Origin: Mycobacterium bourgelatii
GTDB taxonomy: Bacteria > Actinomycetota > Actinomycetes > Mycobacteriales > Mycobacteriaceae
Length of the DNA: 64,000 nucleotides
NCBI RefSeq assembly: GCF_010723575.1
Contig: NZ_BLKZ01000001.1
Location: forward strand, 3,100,001-3,164,000
Direction: 5' to 3'
The first letter of the stretch is position 1, and each line of letters opens with the position of its first letter. Positions 26,976 through 35,183 of this stretch are shown here, one piece after another. The notes beneath the pieces were generated by a model that searched no databases, was not told the origin of the DNA, and saw nothing but the letters and a program-made list of their open reading frames with translations. Both the position numbers and the translations under genes were made by a program.

Positions 26976-27164
26976 CTAGTGCGCCGAAGCGGCATCAAGT
27001 TGGTTGGCGGCGGCAGCGATGATCGCCCGCAGCGTCCGTCGACAACGGCCGCAGTCCGAACCCGCGCCGCACGCGGCGGCAATTTCTTTGGAGGTCGACG
27101 CGCCACGAGCGACAGCGTCACAAACCGTCTGGCTTGTGGCACCGACGCACAGGCAGACGTACAT
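26976..27164 (-). CDS. bfd: bacterioferritin-associated ferredoxin Bfd
   Basis: A 62-residue [2Fe-2S] protein: MYVCLCVGATSQTVCDAVAR at the start and CGAGSDCGRCRRTLR near residue 32. The four ligands are Cys4, Cys6 and the pair in CGAGSDCGRC. Bfd binds bacterioferritin and passes electrons to the heme so that stored iron is released. It is divergent from bfrA, with both IdeR boxes in between, which fits opposite control of storage and release. Confidence 0.93.
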   Translation of the reverse strand: MYVCLCVGATSQTVCDAVARGASTSKEIAAACGAGSDCGRCRRTLRAIIAAAANQLDAASAH

Positions 27165-27203
27165 CAGGGACTCCCCGCCGGACGCACGCTCATAGGCCGC
27201 ATA

Positions 27204-27222
27204 TTAGCGGAGTCTAACCTAA
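27204..27222. promoter_or_regulatory. IdeR iron box 1
   Basis: The 19-bp site TTAGCGGAGTCTAACCTAA matches the mycobacterial IdeR consensus TTAGGTTAGSCTAACCTAA at 15 of 19 positions, with the right half perfect. It lies 39 bp upstream of the bfd start codon and 212 bp upstream of bfrA. IdeR with iron represses uptake genes and activates bfrA in M. tuberculosis through tandem boxes, so the same role is inferred. Confidence 0.85.
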
Positions 27223-27227
27223 GTAGG

Positions 27228-27246
27228 TTAGTGGACGCTAACCTAA
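27228..27246. promoter_or_regulatory. IdeR iron box 2
   Basis: TTAGTGGACGCTAACCTAA also matches the IdeR consensus at 15 of 19 positions, again with a perfect right half. Its start is 24 bp from the first box, so two IdeR dimer pairs could sit on nearby faces of the helix. The tandem arrangement is that known upstream of bfrA in M. tuberculosis. Confidence 0.85.
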
Positions 27247-27433
27247 GTTCGTCACAGCGCGGCGCCAATTTCCGTATGGATGGCGCGCCGACCAGCAAGT
27301 AAGGCTGGGCTGTCCCGCCATTACTGCACTAAATTTGGATTCGGCACGCAACAGTGCCGCGGTAACCCAGCATGGTGCGCTCCAGCCCGGCTCACCTGCT
27401 GCGGTCAGACAACTTCACACCGTAGGAGGGATC

Positions 27434-27913
27434 ATGCAAGGTGATCCGGATGTTTTGCGGCTACTTAACGAACAGCTGACCAGCGAGCTCACCGCTATCA
27501 ACCAGTATTTTCTGCACTCGAAGATGCAGGACAACTGGGGTTTCACCGAGCTTGCCAAGAAGACCCGCGAGGAGTCTTTCGACGAGATGCGGCATGCCGA
27601 GGCGATCACCGATCGGATTTTGTTGCTCGATGGATTGCCCAACTACCAGCGGCTCTTCTCGGTACGCATCGGACAGACGCTGCGGGAACAGTTCGAAGCG
27701 GATCTGGCCATCGAATACGAGGTACTCGACCGCCTGAAACCCGGCATCATCATGTGCCGCGAAAAGCAGGACAGCACCAGCGCCACCCTGCTTGAGGGAA
27801 TCGTGGCCGACGAGGAATCGCACATCGACTACCTGGAGACTCAGCTGGAGCTGATGGACAAGCTGGGCGAGGAGCTCTACTCGGCCCAGTGCGTTTCGCG
27901 GCCGCCATCCTGA
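27434..27913 (+). CDS. bfrA: bacterioferritin BfrA
   Basis: Start at ATG 27434, with GGAGGG ending a few bases upstream; 159 residues, equal to M. tuberculosis BfrA. Ferroxidase ligands are in the first and third helices (LTSELTAINQYFLH, ESFDEMRHAEAITDR) and the second pair (FEADLAIEYE, ADEESHIDYLE). The heme-binding Met is the M of DEMRHAE. It forms a 24-mer shell storing ferric iron. Regulated by the tandem IdeR boxes about 190-230 bp upstream. Confidence 0.97.
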   Translation: MQGDPDVLRLLNEQLTSELTAINQYFLHSKMQDNWGFTELAKKTREESFDEMRHAEAITDRILLLDGLPNYQRLFSVRIGQTLREQFEADLAIEYEVLDRLKPGIIMCREKQDSTSATLLEGIVADEESHIDYLETQLELMDKLGEELYSAQCVSRPPS

Positions 27914-27934
27914 TCGCCGCCCCACCACCGCGGC

Positions 27935-27993
27935 GTTGAGACTGCGCCTAGGGCGACAAAGACCGAGTAGCGACCGCCCAAAGCGCAGCCTCA
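27935..27993. repeat. GTTGAGACTGCGC intergenic palindromic repeat, copy 1
   Basis: A 59-bp element after bfrA begins GTTGAGACTGCGC and ends GCGCAGCCTCA, forming imperfect inverted ends around a conserved interior (TAGGGCGACAAAG, CGCCCAAA). Two close relatives lie at 44795-44855 and 44877-44937. It is located between two genes of the same orientation and has no coding capacity. Confidence 0.75.
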
Positions 27994-28078
27994 TCACGAG
28001 ATGGACCCGCCTCAGCGCGAGCCCGTTGACGGCGCACGCCGGCGACGGCGTGCGTCCCGTCTAGACTGCTAACCCGAC

Positions 28079-30145
28079 GTGACCCTTGCTACCCCAGACG
28101 CAGACCTGGCTCCCAGCGCGCTGATCAGCCCGCAGCGGCGGAATTTCATCTTCCTGGCGATCGTGCTCGGAATGCTGCTCGCGGCGTTGGATCAGACGAT
28201 CGTTGCGACGGCGCTGCCGACCATCGTCGCCGATCTCGGCGACGCCGGTCACCAATCCTGGGTGGTCACCAGCTACCTGCTGGCGTCAACGGTCACTACC
28301 GCGCTCGCCGGCAAACTCGGCGACGTATTCGGCCGCAAGCGCGTATTTCAGGCCGCGGTCCTGTTTTTCATTGCGGGATCGGTGCTGTGCGGGCTTGCGC
28401 ATTCGATGACCATGCTGGTGGCGTCGCGTGCCCTGCAGGGCGTCGGCGGGGGCGGGATCACCGTCACGGCGAGCGCGCTGATCGGTGAAGTCGTCCCGCT
28501 CCGCGAACGGGGCCGCTACCAGGGAATTCTCGGCGGCGTGTTCGGCGTGACCACGGTCGTCGGCCCGCTGCTCGGCGGCTACTTCACCGACTACCTGACC
28601 TGGCGTTGGGCCTTCTGGATCAACGTGCCGGTTTCGGTGATCGTCATATGCGTTGCCGCGGCGGCCATCCCGGCGCTGACCGCGACCACCAAGCCGGTCA
28701 TCGACTACGTCGGGATCGTGCTCATCGGCCTCGGCGCTTCCGCGCTGACCCTGGCCACCAGCTGGGGCGGCACCCGATACGCGTGGAGTTCGCCGACGAT
28801 CATCGGACTGTTCGTCGGCTCGGCTCTCACGCTGGGCCTGTTCGCATGGGTGGAAACTCGCGTCAGCCAACCGATCTTGCCGACCCGGCTGTTCGGCAGC
28901 CCGGTTTTCACCGTGTGCTGCGTGCTCTCCTTCGTCGTGGGCTTCGCGATGCTGGGCGCCATGACCTTCCTGCCGACGTACATGCAGTACGTCAACGGTG
29001 TCTCGGCCACGACGTCGGGCTTGCGCACCCTTCCGATGGTGGTCGGCATGCTGATCACGTCGACCGGTAGCGGCACCCTGGTGGGCCGGACCGGCCGGTA
29101 CAAGATCTTTCCGGTCACCGGAACGGCGTTGATGGCGTTCGCATTTCTGCTGATGTCACGGATGGACGCCTCGACCTCGGCGGTGCTGCAGTCGCTCTAC
29201 CTGTTCATCCTGGGTGCCGGCATCGGCCTGTCCATGCAGGTGCTGGTCCTGATCGTGCAGAACACGTCGAACTTCGAAGATCTGGGCGTGGCCACCTCGG
29301 GGGTGACGTTCTTCCGCACGATCGGCAGTTCGTTCGGCGCGGCCATCTTCGGCTCGCTGTTCGTGAACTTTCTCGACAGCAGGCTCGACCGCGCGATAGC
29401 GGCCACCGGTGTCTCCGCCGACGCGGTCAGTTCTCCGGGAGCGTTGCACCGCCAGCCCGACTCGGTCTCCGGCCCGATCGTTGCGGCCTACGCCGAATCG
29501 CTCTCCCAGGTCTTTCTCTGGGCGGCTCCGGTCGCCGTGCTGGGTTTCGTGCTGGCACTGCTCCTGCGCGAGGTGCCGCTGCGGGAAATCCACAACAGCG
29601 CAATAGATCTGGGTGACGGGTTCGGCATGCCGTCCTCCGAGACTCCGGAACGGTTGCTGGAGAACGCGATCGCGCGCATGCTGCGCGGCGATCCCGGAGT
29701 TCGCCTGCGCAGCATCGCGATGCGGCCCGACTGCCGGCTGGACGTCGCCGGGCTCTGGGGAGTGCTGCGCGTCAATCGCTACGGCCAGTTCTTTGGAACC
29801 GCCCGGCTCACCGACATCAGCGAACACCTGCGGGTGCCGTTCGAGGTGCTCGAACCCACCTTCGCCCGGCTGGTCGCGTCCGGCTACGTGCGCCGCGACG
29901 GGGACCGGATGTGGCTGACCCCGGCCGGGAAGGCGCAGGTCGATTACGTCTACTCGCTGCTGCTGAACTGGATCATCGACAAGCTGGCCAGATCACCGGA
30001 GTTCGCCGGCCGCCCCGATCGGCGCGACGTCGAAGCCGCGCTGCAGCGCGTCGCCTACCGTGTTCTGACGCAACGTGATTGGGGCGACGACACTCCGACG
30101 AAAGTCCTACCGAAGGCCGTTGCGACGGAAACTTTGCGGACTTAG
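28079..30145 (+). CDS. MFS drug efflux transporter, DHA2 (EmrB/QacA) family
   Basis: A 688-residue membrane protein starting at GTG 28079. About 14 transmembrane helices occupy residues 20-510, with the DHA2 motifs LAALDQTIVATALPTIVADL (motif D1) and GKLGDVFGRKR (motif A). A cytoplasmic tail of about 170 residues follows, with winged-helix-like character (FGTARLTDISEHLRVPFEVLEPTFARLVASGYV). Length and position agree with Rv1877 (687 residues from memory). It probably exports lipophilic drugs or lipids by proton antiport. Confidence 0.92.
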   Translation: MTLATPDADLAPSALISPQRRNFIFLAIVLGMLLAALDQTIVATALPTIVADLGDAGHQSWVVTSYLLASTVTTALAGKLGDVFGRKRVFQAAVLFFIAGSVLCGLAHSMTMLVASRALQGVGGGGITVTASALIGEVVPLRERGRYQGILGGVFGVTTVVGPLLGGYFTDYLTWRWAFWINVPVSVIVICVAAAAIPALTATTKPVIDYVGIVLIGLGASALTLATSWGGTRYAWSSPTIIGLFVGSALTLGLFAWVETRVSQPILPTRLFGSPVFTVCCVLSFVVGFAMLGAMTFLPTYMQYVNGVSATTSGLRTLPMVVGMLITSTGSGTLVGRTGRYKIFPVTGTALMAFAFLLMSRMDASTSAVLQSLYLFILGAGIGLSMQVLVLIVQNTSNFEDLGVATSGVTFFRTIGSSFGAAIFGSLFVNFLDSRLDRAIAATGVSADAVSSPGALHRQPDSVSGPIVAAYAESLSQVFLWAAPVAVLGFVLALLLREVPLREIHNSAIDLGDGFGMPSSETPERLLENAIARMLRGDPGVRLRSIAMRPDCRLDVAGLWGVLRVNRYGQFFGTARLTDISEHLRVPFEVLEPTFARLVASGYVRRDGDRMWLTPAGKAQVDYVYSLLLNWIIDKLARSPEFAGRPDRRDVEAALQRVAYRVLTQRDWGDDTPTKVLPKAVATETLRT

Positions 30146-30183
30146 CTCGTCGGCGTCTTCGGGGCGGGCGTAGCATCTCGCCC

Positions 30184-30678
30184 ATGAGCCGAATCGGAGC
30201 GTTTGCTGACGACGATGTCGCCAGCTGGGTCTTGAAATCCCCTCAACTCGGCGGCGCGCTCGCCAATTTCAGCCGGGCGGTGTACAGCGAAAACCGGCTG
30301 CCGCTGCGCACGCGTGAACTCGCCCGCGCGGTGATCGCCAACGAGAACGAATGCATCGTCTGCGTCAACACCCGCGACGCCGACGGGCCCGCCGCGGGCG
30401 TGGACGAGGAGCTGTACGACCACGCAACCGAGTGGCGCACCTGGTCCGGCTACAGCGACCAAGAGCGGCTGGCCGCCGAATTCGCGTACCGGTTCGCCAC
30501 CGACCACAAGGGGCTGCGCGACGACGAAGACTTCTGGACGCGCATCAACGAACACTTCTCCGAGGAGTTGCTCGCCGACCTGGCGCTGTCCTGCGCGCTG
30601 TGGGTGGGCATGGGCCGCGTCCTGCGGACCCTCGACATCGGTCAGGCCTGCAAGCTGACCCTGCCCAGCCGCGCATAG
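30184..30678 (+). CDS. carboxymuconolactone decarboxylase/AhpD-like family protein
   Basis: Start at ATG 30184 (MSRIGAFADDDVASWVLKSP), 164 residues. The AhpD-like redox motif is visible as ENECIVCVNTRDADG (CxxC), preceded by LPLRTRELARAVIANEN. The usual His after CxxC is not at the AhpD position. Members of this family are small oxidoreductases or decarboxylases. It lies 38 bp after the efflux gene and 40 bp before glnA3, so all may be co-transcribed. Confidence 0.85.
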   Translation: MSRIGAFADDDVASWVLKSPQLGGALANFSRAVYSENRLPLRTRELARAVIANENECIVCVNTRDADGPAAGVDEELYDHATEWRTWSGYSDQERLAAEFAYRFATDHKGLRDDEDFWTRINEHFSEELLADLALSCALWVGMGRVLRTLDIGQACKLTLPSRA

Positions 30679-30718
30679 CGGCCGGGCCAGCGATCGAGCC
30701 TCAGGGAGAATCGCTGCC

Positions 30719-32065
30719 ATGCCAGCCACACCGCTTGCGGCCGCGGCGATAGCGCAACTGGAAGCCGAGGGCGTCGACACTGTCATCGGCACCGTCGTGA
30801 ATCCGGCCGGACTCACCCAGGCCAAGACGGTGCCCATCCGGCGCACCAACACCTTCGCCAAACCGGGCCTGGGGGCCAGCCCTTCTTGGCATGCCTTCGC
30901 CATCGATCAGAGCGGTATCGCTTTCACCGACGACGTCGGGGTGGTCGGCGACCAGCGTCTGCGCATCGATCTGTCCGCACTGCGCATCGTCGGAGAGGGC
31001 CTGGCGTGGGCCCCGGCGTCATTCTTCTATCAGGACGGCACACCCGTGCCCGCGTGCAGCCGCGGCACGCTGCGCCGCGTCGAAACCGCGCTCACCGAGG
31101 CCGGCATCGATGCCGTCATCGGCCATGAGCTCGAGTTTCTACTCGTCGCGCCGGACGGATCCCGTTTGCCCTCGATAATGTGGGCACAGTACGGACTCGC
31201 CGGTGTCCTCGAGCACGAAGCCTTCGTGCGGGACGTCATCTCGACGGCCACCACGGCCGGGGTCACGATCGAGCAATTCCACCCGGAATACGGGGTCAAC
31301 CAGTTCGAAATCTCCCTGGCGCCGCTGCCCCCGCTAGCTGCGGCCGACCAGCTGGTGCTCACCAAGATCATCATCAGCCGCGCCGCCCGTCGCCATGGAA
31401 TGCGCGTGAGCCTGTCGCCGGCGCCCTTCGCCGACGGCGTCGGATCCGGAGCCCACCAGCACTTCTCGCTGACCACCCCGGAGGAGCGGTTGTTTTCCGA
31501 CGACGCCGGCGGCATGACGACGGTCGGGGAGGCGGCGGTGGCGGGCGTGCTGAGCGGACTGCACCAGGCCCAGGGCATCCTCTGCGGGTCAATAGTGTCC
31601 GGGTTGCGCATGCTCCCGGGCAATTGGGCCGGGGCCTATGTCTGCTGGGGCACCGAAAACCGAGAGGCCGCAGTGCGTTTCATCAGAGGCGGCACGGGTT
31701 CCCAGTATGGCGGCAACATCGAAGTCAAGGTGATCGACCCGTCGGCCAACCCGTACCTGGCATCGGCGGCGATCCTCGGGCTGGCGCTGGAGGGAATCCG
31801 GCGCCGGGCGGTGCTGCCTCCGGAGACCACGATCGATCCGGCGAAGCTGTCCGACGCTGATCGCGCCAATGCCGGGACCACGCTGCTCCCCGAGGCTCAA
31901 GCCGACGTGATTGCAGCACTGGATGATTCCGCGCTGATGCGGGAAATCCTGGGCGATGCGGTGGTCGACCTCGTCGTGTCGGTTCGGCGTATGGAGCACG
32001 ACCGCTACGCCGACCTTTCTCCCGAGCAGCTGGCCGACAAATTCCGCATGGCCTGGAGCCTTTGA
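30719..32065 (+). CDS. glnA3: type I glutamine synthetase-like enzyme GlnA3
   Basis: A 448-residue glutamine synthetase of the GlnA3 group (Rv1878 is 450 from memory). The metal and ATP sites are in IGHELEFLLV, FHPEYGVNQFEISLAP, GVGSGAHQHFSL and the C-terminal GNIEVKVIDPSANPYLASAA. GlnA3-type enzymes are not the main ammonia-assimilating synthetase; relatives ligate glutamate to amines such as polyamines. It begins MPATPLAAAAIAQLEAEG and is followed after 3 bp by an amidohydrolase gene, as in the fungal fusion protein FluG, where the same two domains are joined. Confidence 0.93.
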   Translation: MPATPLAAAAIAQLEAEGVDTVIGTVVNPAGLTQAKTVPIRRTNTFAKPGLGASPSWHAFAIDQSGIAFTDDVGVVGDQRLRIDLSALRIVGEGLAWAPASFFYQDGTPVPACSRGTLRRVETALTEAGIDAVIGHELEFLLVAPDGSRLPSIMWAQYGLAGVLEHEAFVRDVISTATTAGVTIEQFHPEYGVNQFEISLAPLPPLAAADQLVLTKIIISRAARRHGMRVSLSPAPFADGVGSGAHQHFSLTTPEERLFSDDAGGMTTVGEAAVAGVLSGLHQAQGILCGSIVSGLRMLPGNWAGAYVCWGTENREAAVRFIRGGTGSQYGGNIEVKVIDPSANPYLASAAILGLALEGIRRRAVLPPETTIDPAKLSDADRANAGTTLLPEAQADVIAALDDSALMREILGDAVVDLVVSVRRMEHDRYADLSPEQLADKFRMAWSL

Positions 32066-32068
32066 CCG

Positions 32069-33313
32069 TTGGCTGCGTTGCCGGATTTAGCCCAGCACCT
32101 CCATGACGTGGCGTTGGTCGATCAGCACGTCCACGGCTGTCGGCTCGCCGCAGGGGATCGGCGCCAGTTCGAGAACGCCCTCAACGAGGCCAACACCCAA
32201 CCGCTGGCCGACTTCGATTCCGGGTTCGACTCCCAGCTCGGCTTCGCCGTGCGCGCCTACTGCGCGCCAATCCTCGGGCTGCCCAGACACGTCGAGCCGC
32301 AGGCCTATTGGGAGCGGCGCAGTCAGTACAGCGAGGCCAAGTTGGCCCAGCTGTTCCTGACGGCGGCAGGGGTGAGCGACTGGCTGGTGGACACCGGAAT
32401 CTGTGACGACACCGCCATGACCGACCTGGATGAGCTCTCCGCGCTGTCCGGGAACCGGACGCACGAGGTGGTGCGGCTCGAACAGGTCGCCGAACAAGCC
32501 GCCGAGGCTCCCGGCGACTACGCCTCCGCATTCGAGGAAATCCTGCATCGGCGCGCCGCGACCGCCGTCGGCACCAAGTCGATTCTGGCCTACCGGGGTG
32601 GCTTCGACGGTGATCTGTCCGACCCCTCACCGGCTCAAGTGGCCGAGGCCGCCGCGCGGTGGCGCGACCGGGGCGGTAAACGGTTGGACGACCGGGTACT
32701 GCTTCGCTTCGGCCTGCATCGGGCGTTGCGGCTGGACAAACCGCTGCAGTTTCACGTCGGCTTCGGTGACCGCGACTGCGATCTGCACAAGGCCAATCCG
32801 CTGTACCTGCTCGACTTTCTTCGGCAGTCCGGCGACACCCCCGTCGTGTTGCTGCACTGCTACCCCTATGAACGCGAAGCCGGTTATCTCGCACAGGCTT
32901 TCAACAACGTCTACGTCGACGGCGGCTTGAGCGTGAACCACCTAGGCGCTCGATCACCGGCGTTCATCGGCCGACTGCTGGAGCTGGCACCCTTCCGCAA
33001 GATCCTGTACTCGTCCGACGGGTTCGGGCCGGCGGAGCTGCACTTCCTGGGGGCGGCCCTGTGGCGTCACGGAATGTACCGCGTGCTGCGCGAATTCGTG
33101 GACAACGGCGATTGGTGTGAAAGCGACGCAATCCGGGTAGTCGACCTTATTGCGTACGGCAACTCCGCCCGCGTCTACCAGCTTGGCGAACGGCTGCGGG
33201 GGACAGGACAAGACAGGACACACGATGGGGGCCTTGGGGAATGTAATGGACTGGACCCGCAAACAGGTGGTGTCGCGGGTCCCCAAGGCGGACCTCGACC
33301 AGCGGGATCCTGA
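32069..33313 (+). CDS. amidohydrolase family protein paired with glnA3
   Basis: A TTG start at 32069, 3 bp after glnA3. The protein resembles metal-dependent amidohydrolases of the amidohydrolase-2 type: VDQHVHGC for the first metal ligands, LQFHVGFGDRDCD in the middle, VVLLHCYPYEREAGYLA and ILYSSDGFGPAE for the last Asp. The frame runs to 414 residues because it continues 60-90 bases into the next gene; M. tuberculosis Rv1879 is about 378 residues from memory. The last 36 residues (from DRTHDGGLGECN on) look non-native. The pair is a split version of FluG. Confidence 0.85.
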   Translation: MAALPDLAQHLHDVALVDQHVHGCRLAAGDRRQFENALNEANTQPLADFDSGFDSQLGFAVRAYCAPILGLPRHVEPQAYWERRSQYSEAKLAQLFLTAAGVSDWLVDTGICDDTAMTDLDELSALSGNRTHEVVRLEQVAEQAAEAPGDYASAFEEILHRRAATAVGTKSILAYRGGFDGDLSDPSPAQVAEAAARWRDRGGKRLDDRVLLRFGLHRALRLDKPLQFHVGFGDRDCDLHKANPLYLLDFLRQSGDTPVVLLHCYPYEREAGYLAQAFNNVYVDGGLSVNHLGARSPAFIGRLLELAPFRKILYSSDGFGPAELHFLGAALWRHGMYRVLREFVDNGDWCESDAIRVVDLIAYGNSARVYQLGERLRGTGQDRTHDGGLGECNGLDPQTGGVAGPQGGPRPAGS

Positions 33314-34059
33314 CTACATCCGCGACCAGCTGCCGTTCACCTGGCTGATTGCGTCGCTGTACTTCCGGGCCGACGTGCGTGGCCTCGACCGGATCCCCCC
33401 CCGAGGGACCCGTGCTACTTGTCGGCAACCACAGCGGCGGCAACGTGCCGCCCGACACCTTCGTGTTCACCCTTGCGTTCTGTTCCTACTTCGGCGTGGA
33501 GCGACCCTTCTACCAGCTGGCCCACAACCTGGTCGTCTCGGCACCGCCGCTGGGCTGGCTGCGCAAATTCGGCACCGTCGCGGCCAATCACGAAAATGCC
33601 CAATTGGCGCTGGAGTCCGGGGCGGCGCTGCTGGTGTACCCCGGCGGTGACTACGAAGTCTTTCGGCCCTCGTGGGAACGTCACAAGGTCGATTTCGGTG
33701 GGCGCATGGGTTATGTGAAACTGGCCCGCGAAGCCGGCGTGCCGATCGTTCCCGTCGCCGCCGTCGGCGGTCAGGAAAGCGCGTTGTTCCTCAACCGCGG
33801 GCAATGGCTGGCCAAGCTGCTGATGGCGGATAAGTTGTTGCGGCTCAAGAGTGTACCGATATCGCTGGCGCTCCCGTGGGGCCTGAACATCAGCGACCTG
33901 GCCGGGCACATACCGCTGCCGACCAAGATCGTGATCGAGGTGCAGGAGCCAATCGACCCCGACGGTGATGATCAGGCCGTGCACGACAAGGTGATGGCCA
34001 GCCTGCAAGGCGGTGTCGACCGCCTCGCCGCCGAACGACGCTTTCCGGTGCTGGGCTGA
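33225..34059 (+). pseudogene. lysophospholipid acyltransferase, frameshifted in a C8 tract
   Basis: The N-terminal part begins at ATG 33225 or 33246 (MDWTRKQVVSRVPKADLDQR) and reads to DRIPP; the C-terminal part reads EGPVLLVGNHSGGNVPPDTF to the TGA at 34057-34059 in the next frame. The break is at eight consecutive C at 33395-33402; seven would restore one frame of about 270 residues. The joined product is a PlsC-like acyltransferase with NHSGG (acyltransferase motif I) and YPGGDYEVFRPS (motif III). It may be a real inactivation, slippage-prone switch or a sequencing error. The downstream SRPBCC gene overlaps the stop by one base. Confidence 0.8.
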
Positions 34060-34490
34060 TGCGCGTCCAACGCCGGTGCATCATCGACGCCGACCGCGAC
34101 GCGGTGTGGAAGATCGTCAGCGACCCCGACAACTACCCGTCGTTCATGGCCAACCTGGCGCGCTGGGAATCCGCCAACGAGGAAAGCGGCCTCGGCGGCC
34201 GCTACACCGTCCATTGGAAGATCGGCTCGGTGCCCGTCGGTGGTCTGATCGAGGTCGTCGAGTTCGACGAGCGCCGCGACCTGGCCTGGGTGGGCCTAAC
34301 CGGAATCAACCTGCGGGGCCGAATCCGGCTGCGTGACGGCGCCGAAGGCCAGACGAAGGTCACGTTCCGGCTGTCGTACCAGGCGCCGGGGGGCATCTTC
34401 GGGTATATCGCCGACCGGATCGCCGTGCGCCAGGTGGGCCGAACGCTGTCCGAAACCCTCAAGGGCCTCAAGGCCATGATCGAAGGATGA
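34059..34490 (+). CDS. SRPBCC family protein
   Basis: A 143-residue START/polyketide-cyclase-like (SRPBCC) protein: RCIIDADRDAVWKIVSDPDNY at the start, GGRYTVHWKIGSVPVGGLIE in the beta sheet, and the C-terminal helix RTLSETLKGLKAMIEG. These proteins bind lipids or hydrophobic metabolites in a deep pocket. Its ATG shares a base with the TGA of the acyltransferase gene, so the two are translationally coupled. Confidence 0.87.
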   Translation: MRVQRRCIIDADRDAVWKIVSDPDNYPSFMANLARWESANEESGLGGRYTVHWKIGSVPVGGLIEVVEFDERRDLAWVGLTGINLRGRIRLRDGAEGQTKVTFRLSYQAPGGIFGYIADRIAVRQVGRTLSETLKGLKAMIEG

Positions 34491-34573
34491 ATCGCACCGA
34501 TTACGGCTGAGCCCCAAAGGTTATGGACCGGTTATGGATCCGGGCCTTGGCGGCGCGTCCCGAGCGCGAGTTT

Positions 34574-35032
34574 TCAGACCAGGCCCGTCGCGTCGAAGAT
34601 CCAACTGGTGTCCGCGTTGGCCAAGGCCTCGAAATGGCCCGGCGGCGCGAAGGCGACCAGGCTGTTCATGTCCCAATAGTCCTTCCACAGCGTCACCTTG
34701 CCGTCGGCGACCTTGTGCACCGTGACGAACCTCAACACGCCCTGCTCGCCCGTTTCGAACGTCCACGTCTCGGAGTGCTCGTACATGACGTCTTCGCCGT
34801 CGGCGATCAGCAGACCGCTGTGGTTCTCGTAACCGGCCAGCGGTGCGAGTCCGATCTTGAGCCGCTTGACGATGTCTTCCGGTCCGCGTGCCGCCACCGC
34901 CGGCACCGGCATGTCGACGTAGAGGCAGTCATCGGACAGGAACGTCTTGAGTGCGTCCCAATCCCGTCGCGAAAGTGCCTGCCAGAGGCCAAGTACCGTA
35001 TCCCGAGCCGAGCGCGTCGAATCTTCCGTCAC
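34574..35032 (-). CDS. SnoaL/limonene-epoxide hydrolase-like (NTF2-fold) protein
   Basis: Start at GTG 35032 (VTEDSTRSARDTVLGLWQALSR) gives 152 residues; the frame is open 27 codons further up, but that part is not family-like. The NTF2 cone fold is suggested by ALSRRDWDALKTFLSDDCLYVDMP and EQGVLRFVTVHKVADGKVTLWKDYWD. Family members include epoxide hydrolases, cyclases and binding proteins. No catalytic assignment is possible. It is convergent with the SRPBCC gene and divergent from the split kup gene, whose 5' piece starts 100 bp away. Confidence 0.82.
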   Translation of the reverse strand: MTEDSTRSARDTVLGLWQALSRRDWDALKTFLSDDCLYVDMPVPAVAARGPEDIVKRLKIGLAPLAGYENHSGLLIADGEDVMYEHSETWTFETGEQGVLRFVTVHKVADGKVTLWKDYWDMNSLVAFAPPGHFEALANADTSWIFDATGLV

Positions 35033-35131
35033 CGCGCAATGACACCCCGTTGCGGCGCGGGTGTCAACCAGTCGCCTACCCCGTGGCACAGTACGAAGAG
35101 ACCGCCGCGTCACGAATCGAGGGCAGCCGCC

Positions 35132-35183
35132 GTGCAGACAAGTCCCCAGAAGCTACGCCCCGCGATCGTGATCGGGGCACTAG
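35132..35183 (+). pseudogene. kup: kup 5' fragment, separated by the IS element
   Basis: A GTG at 35132 opens VQTSPQKLRPAIVIGA, followed by CTA (Leu) in the CTAG at 35180-35183. The insertion element begins immediately after. Joined to the 3' piece beginning at 36877, the sequence reads IVIGALGVVFGDIGTSPIY, the invariant Kup N-terminus. This shows that the original start codon and first 16 residues of the transporter lie here. Confidence 0.92.
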
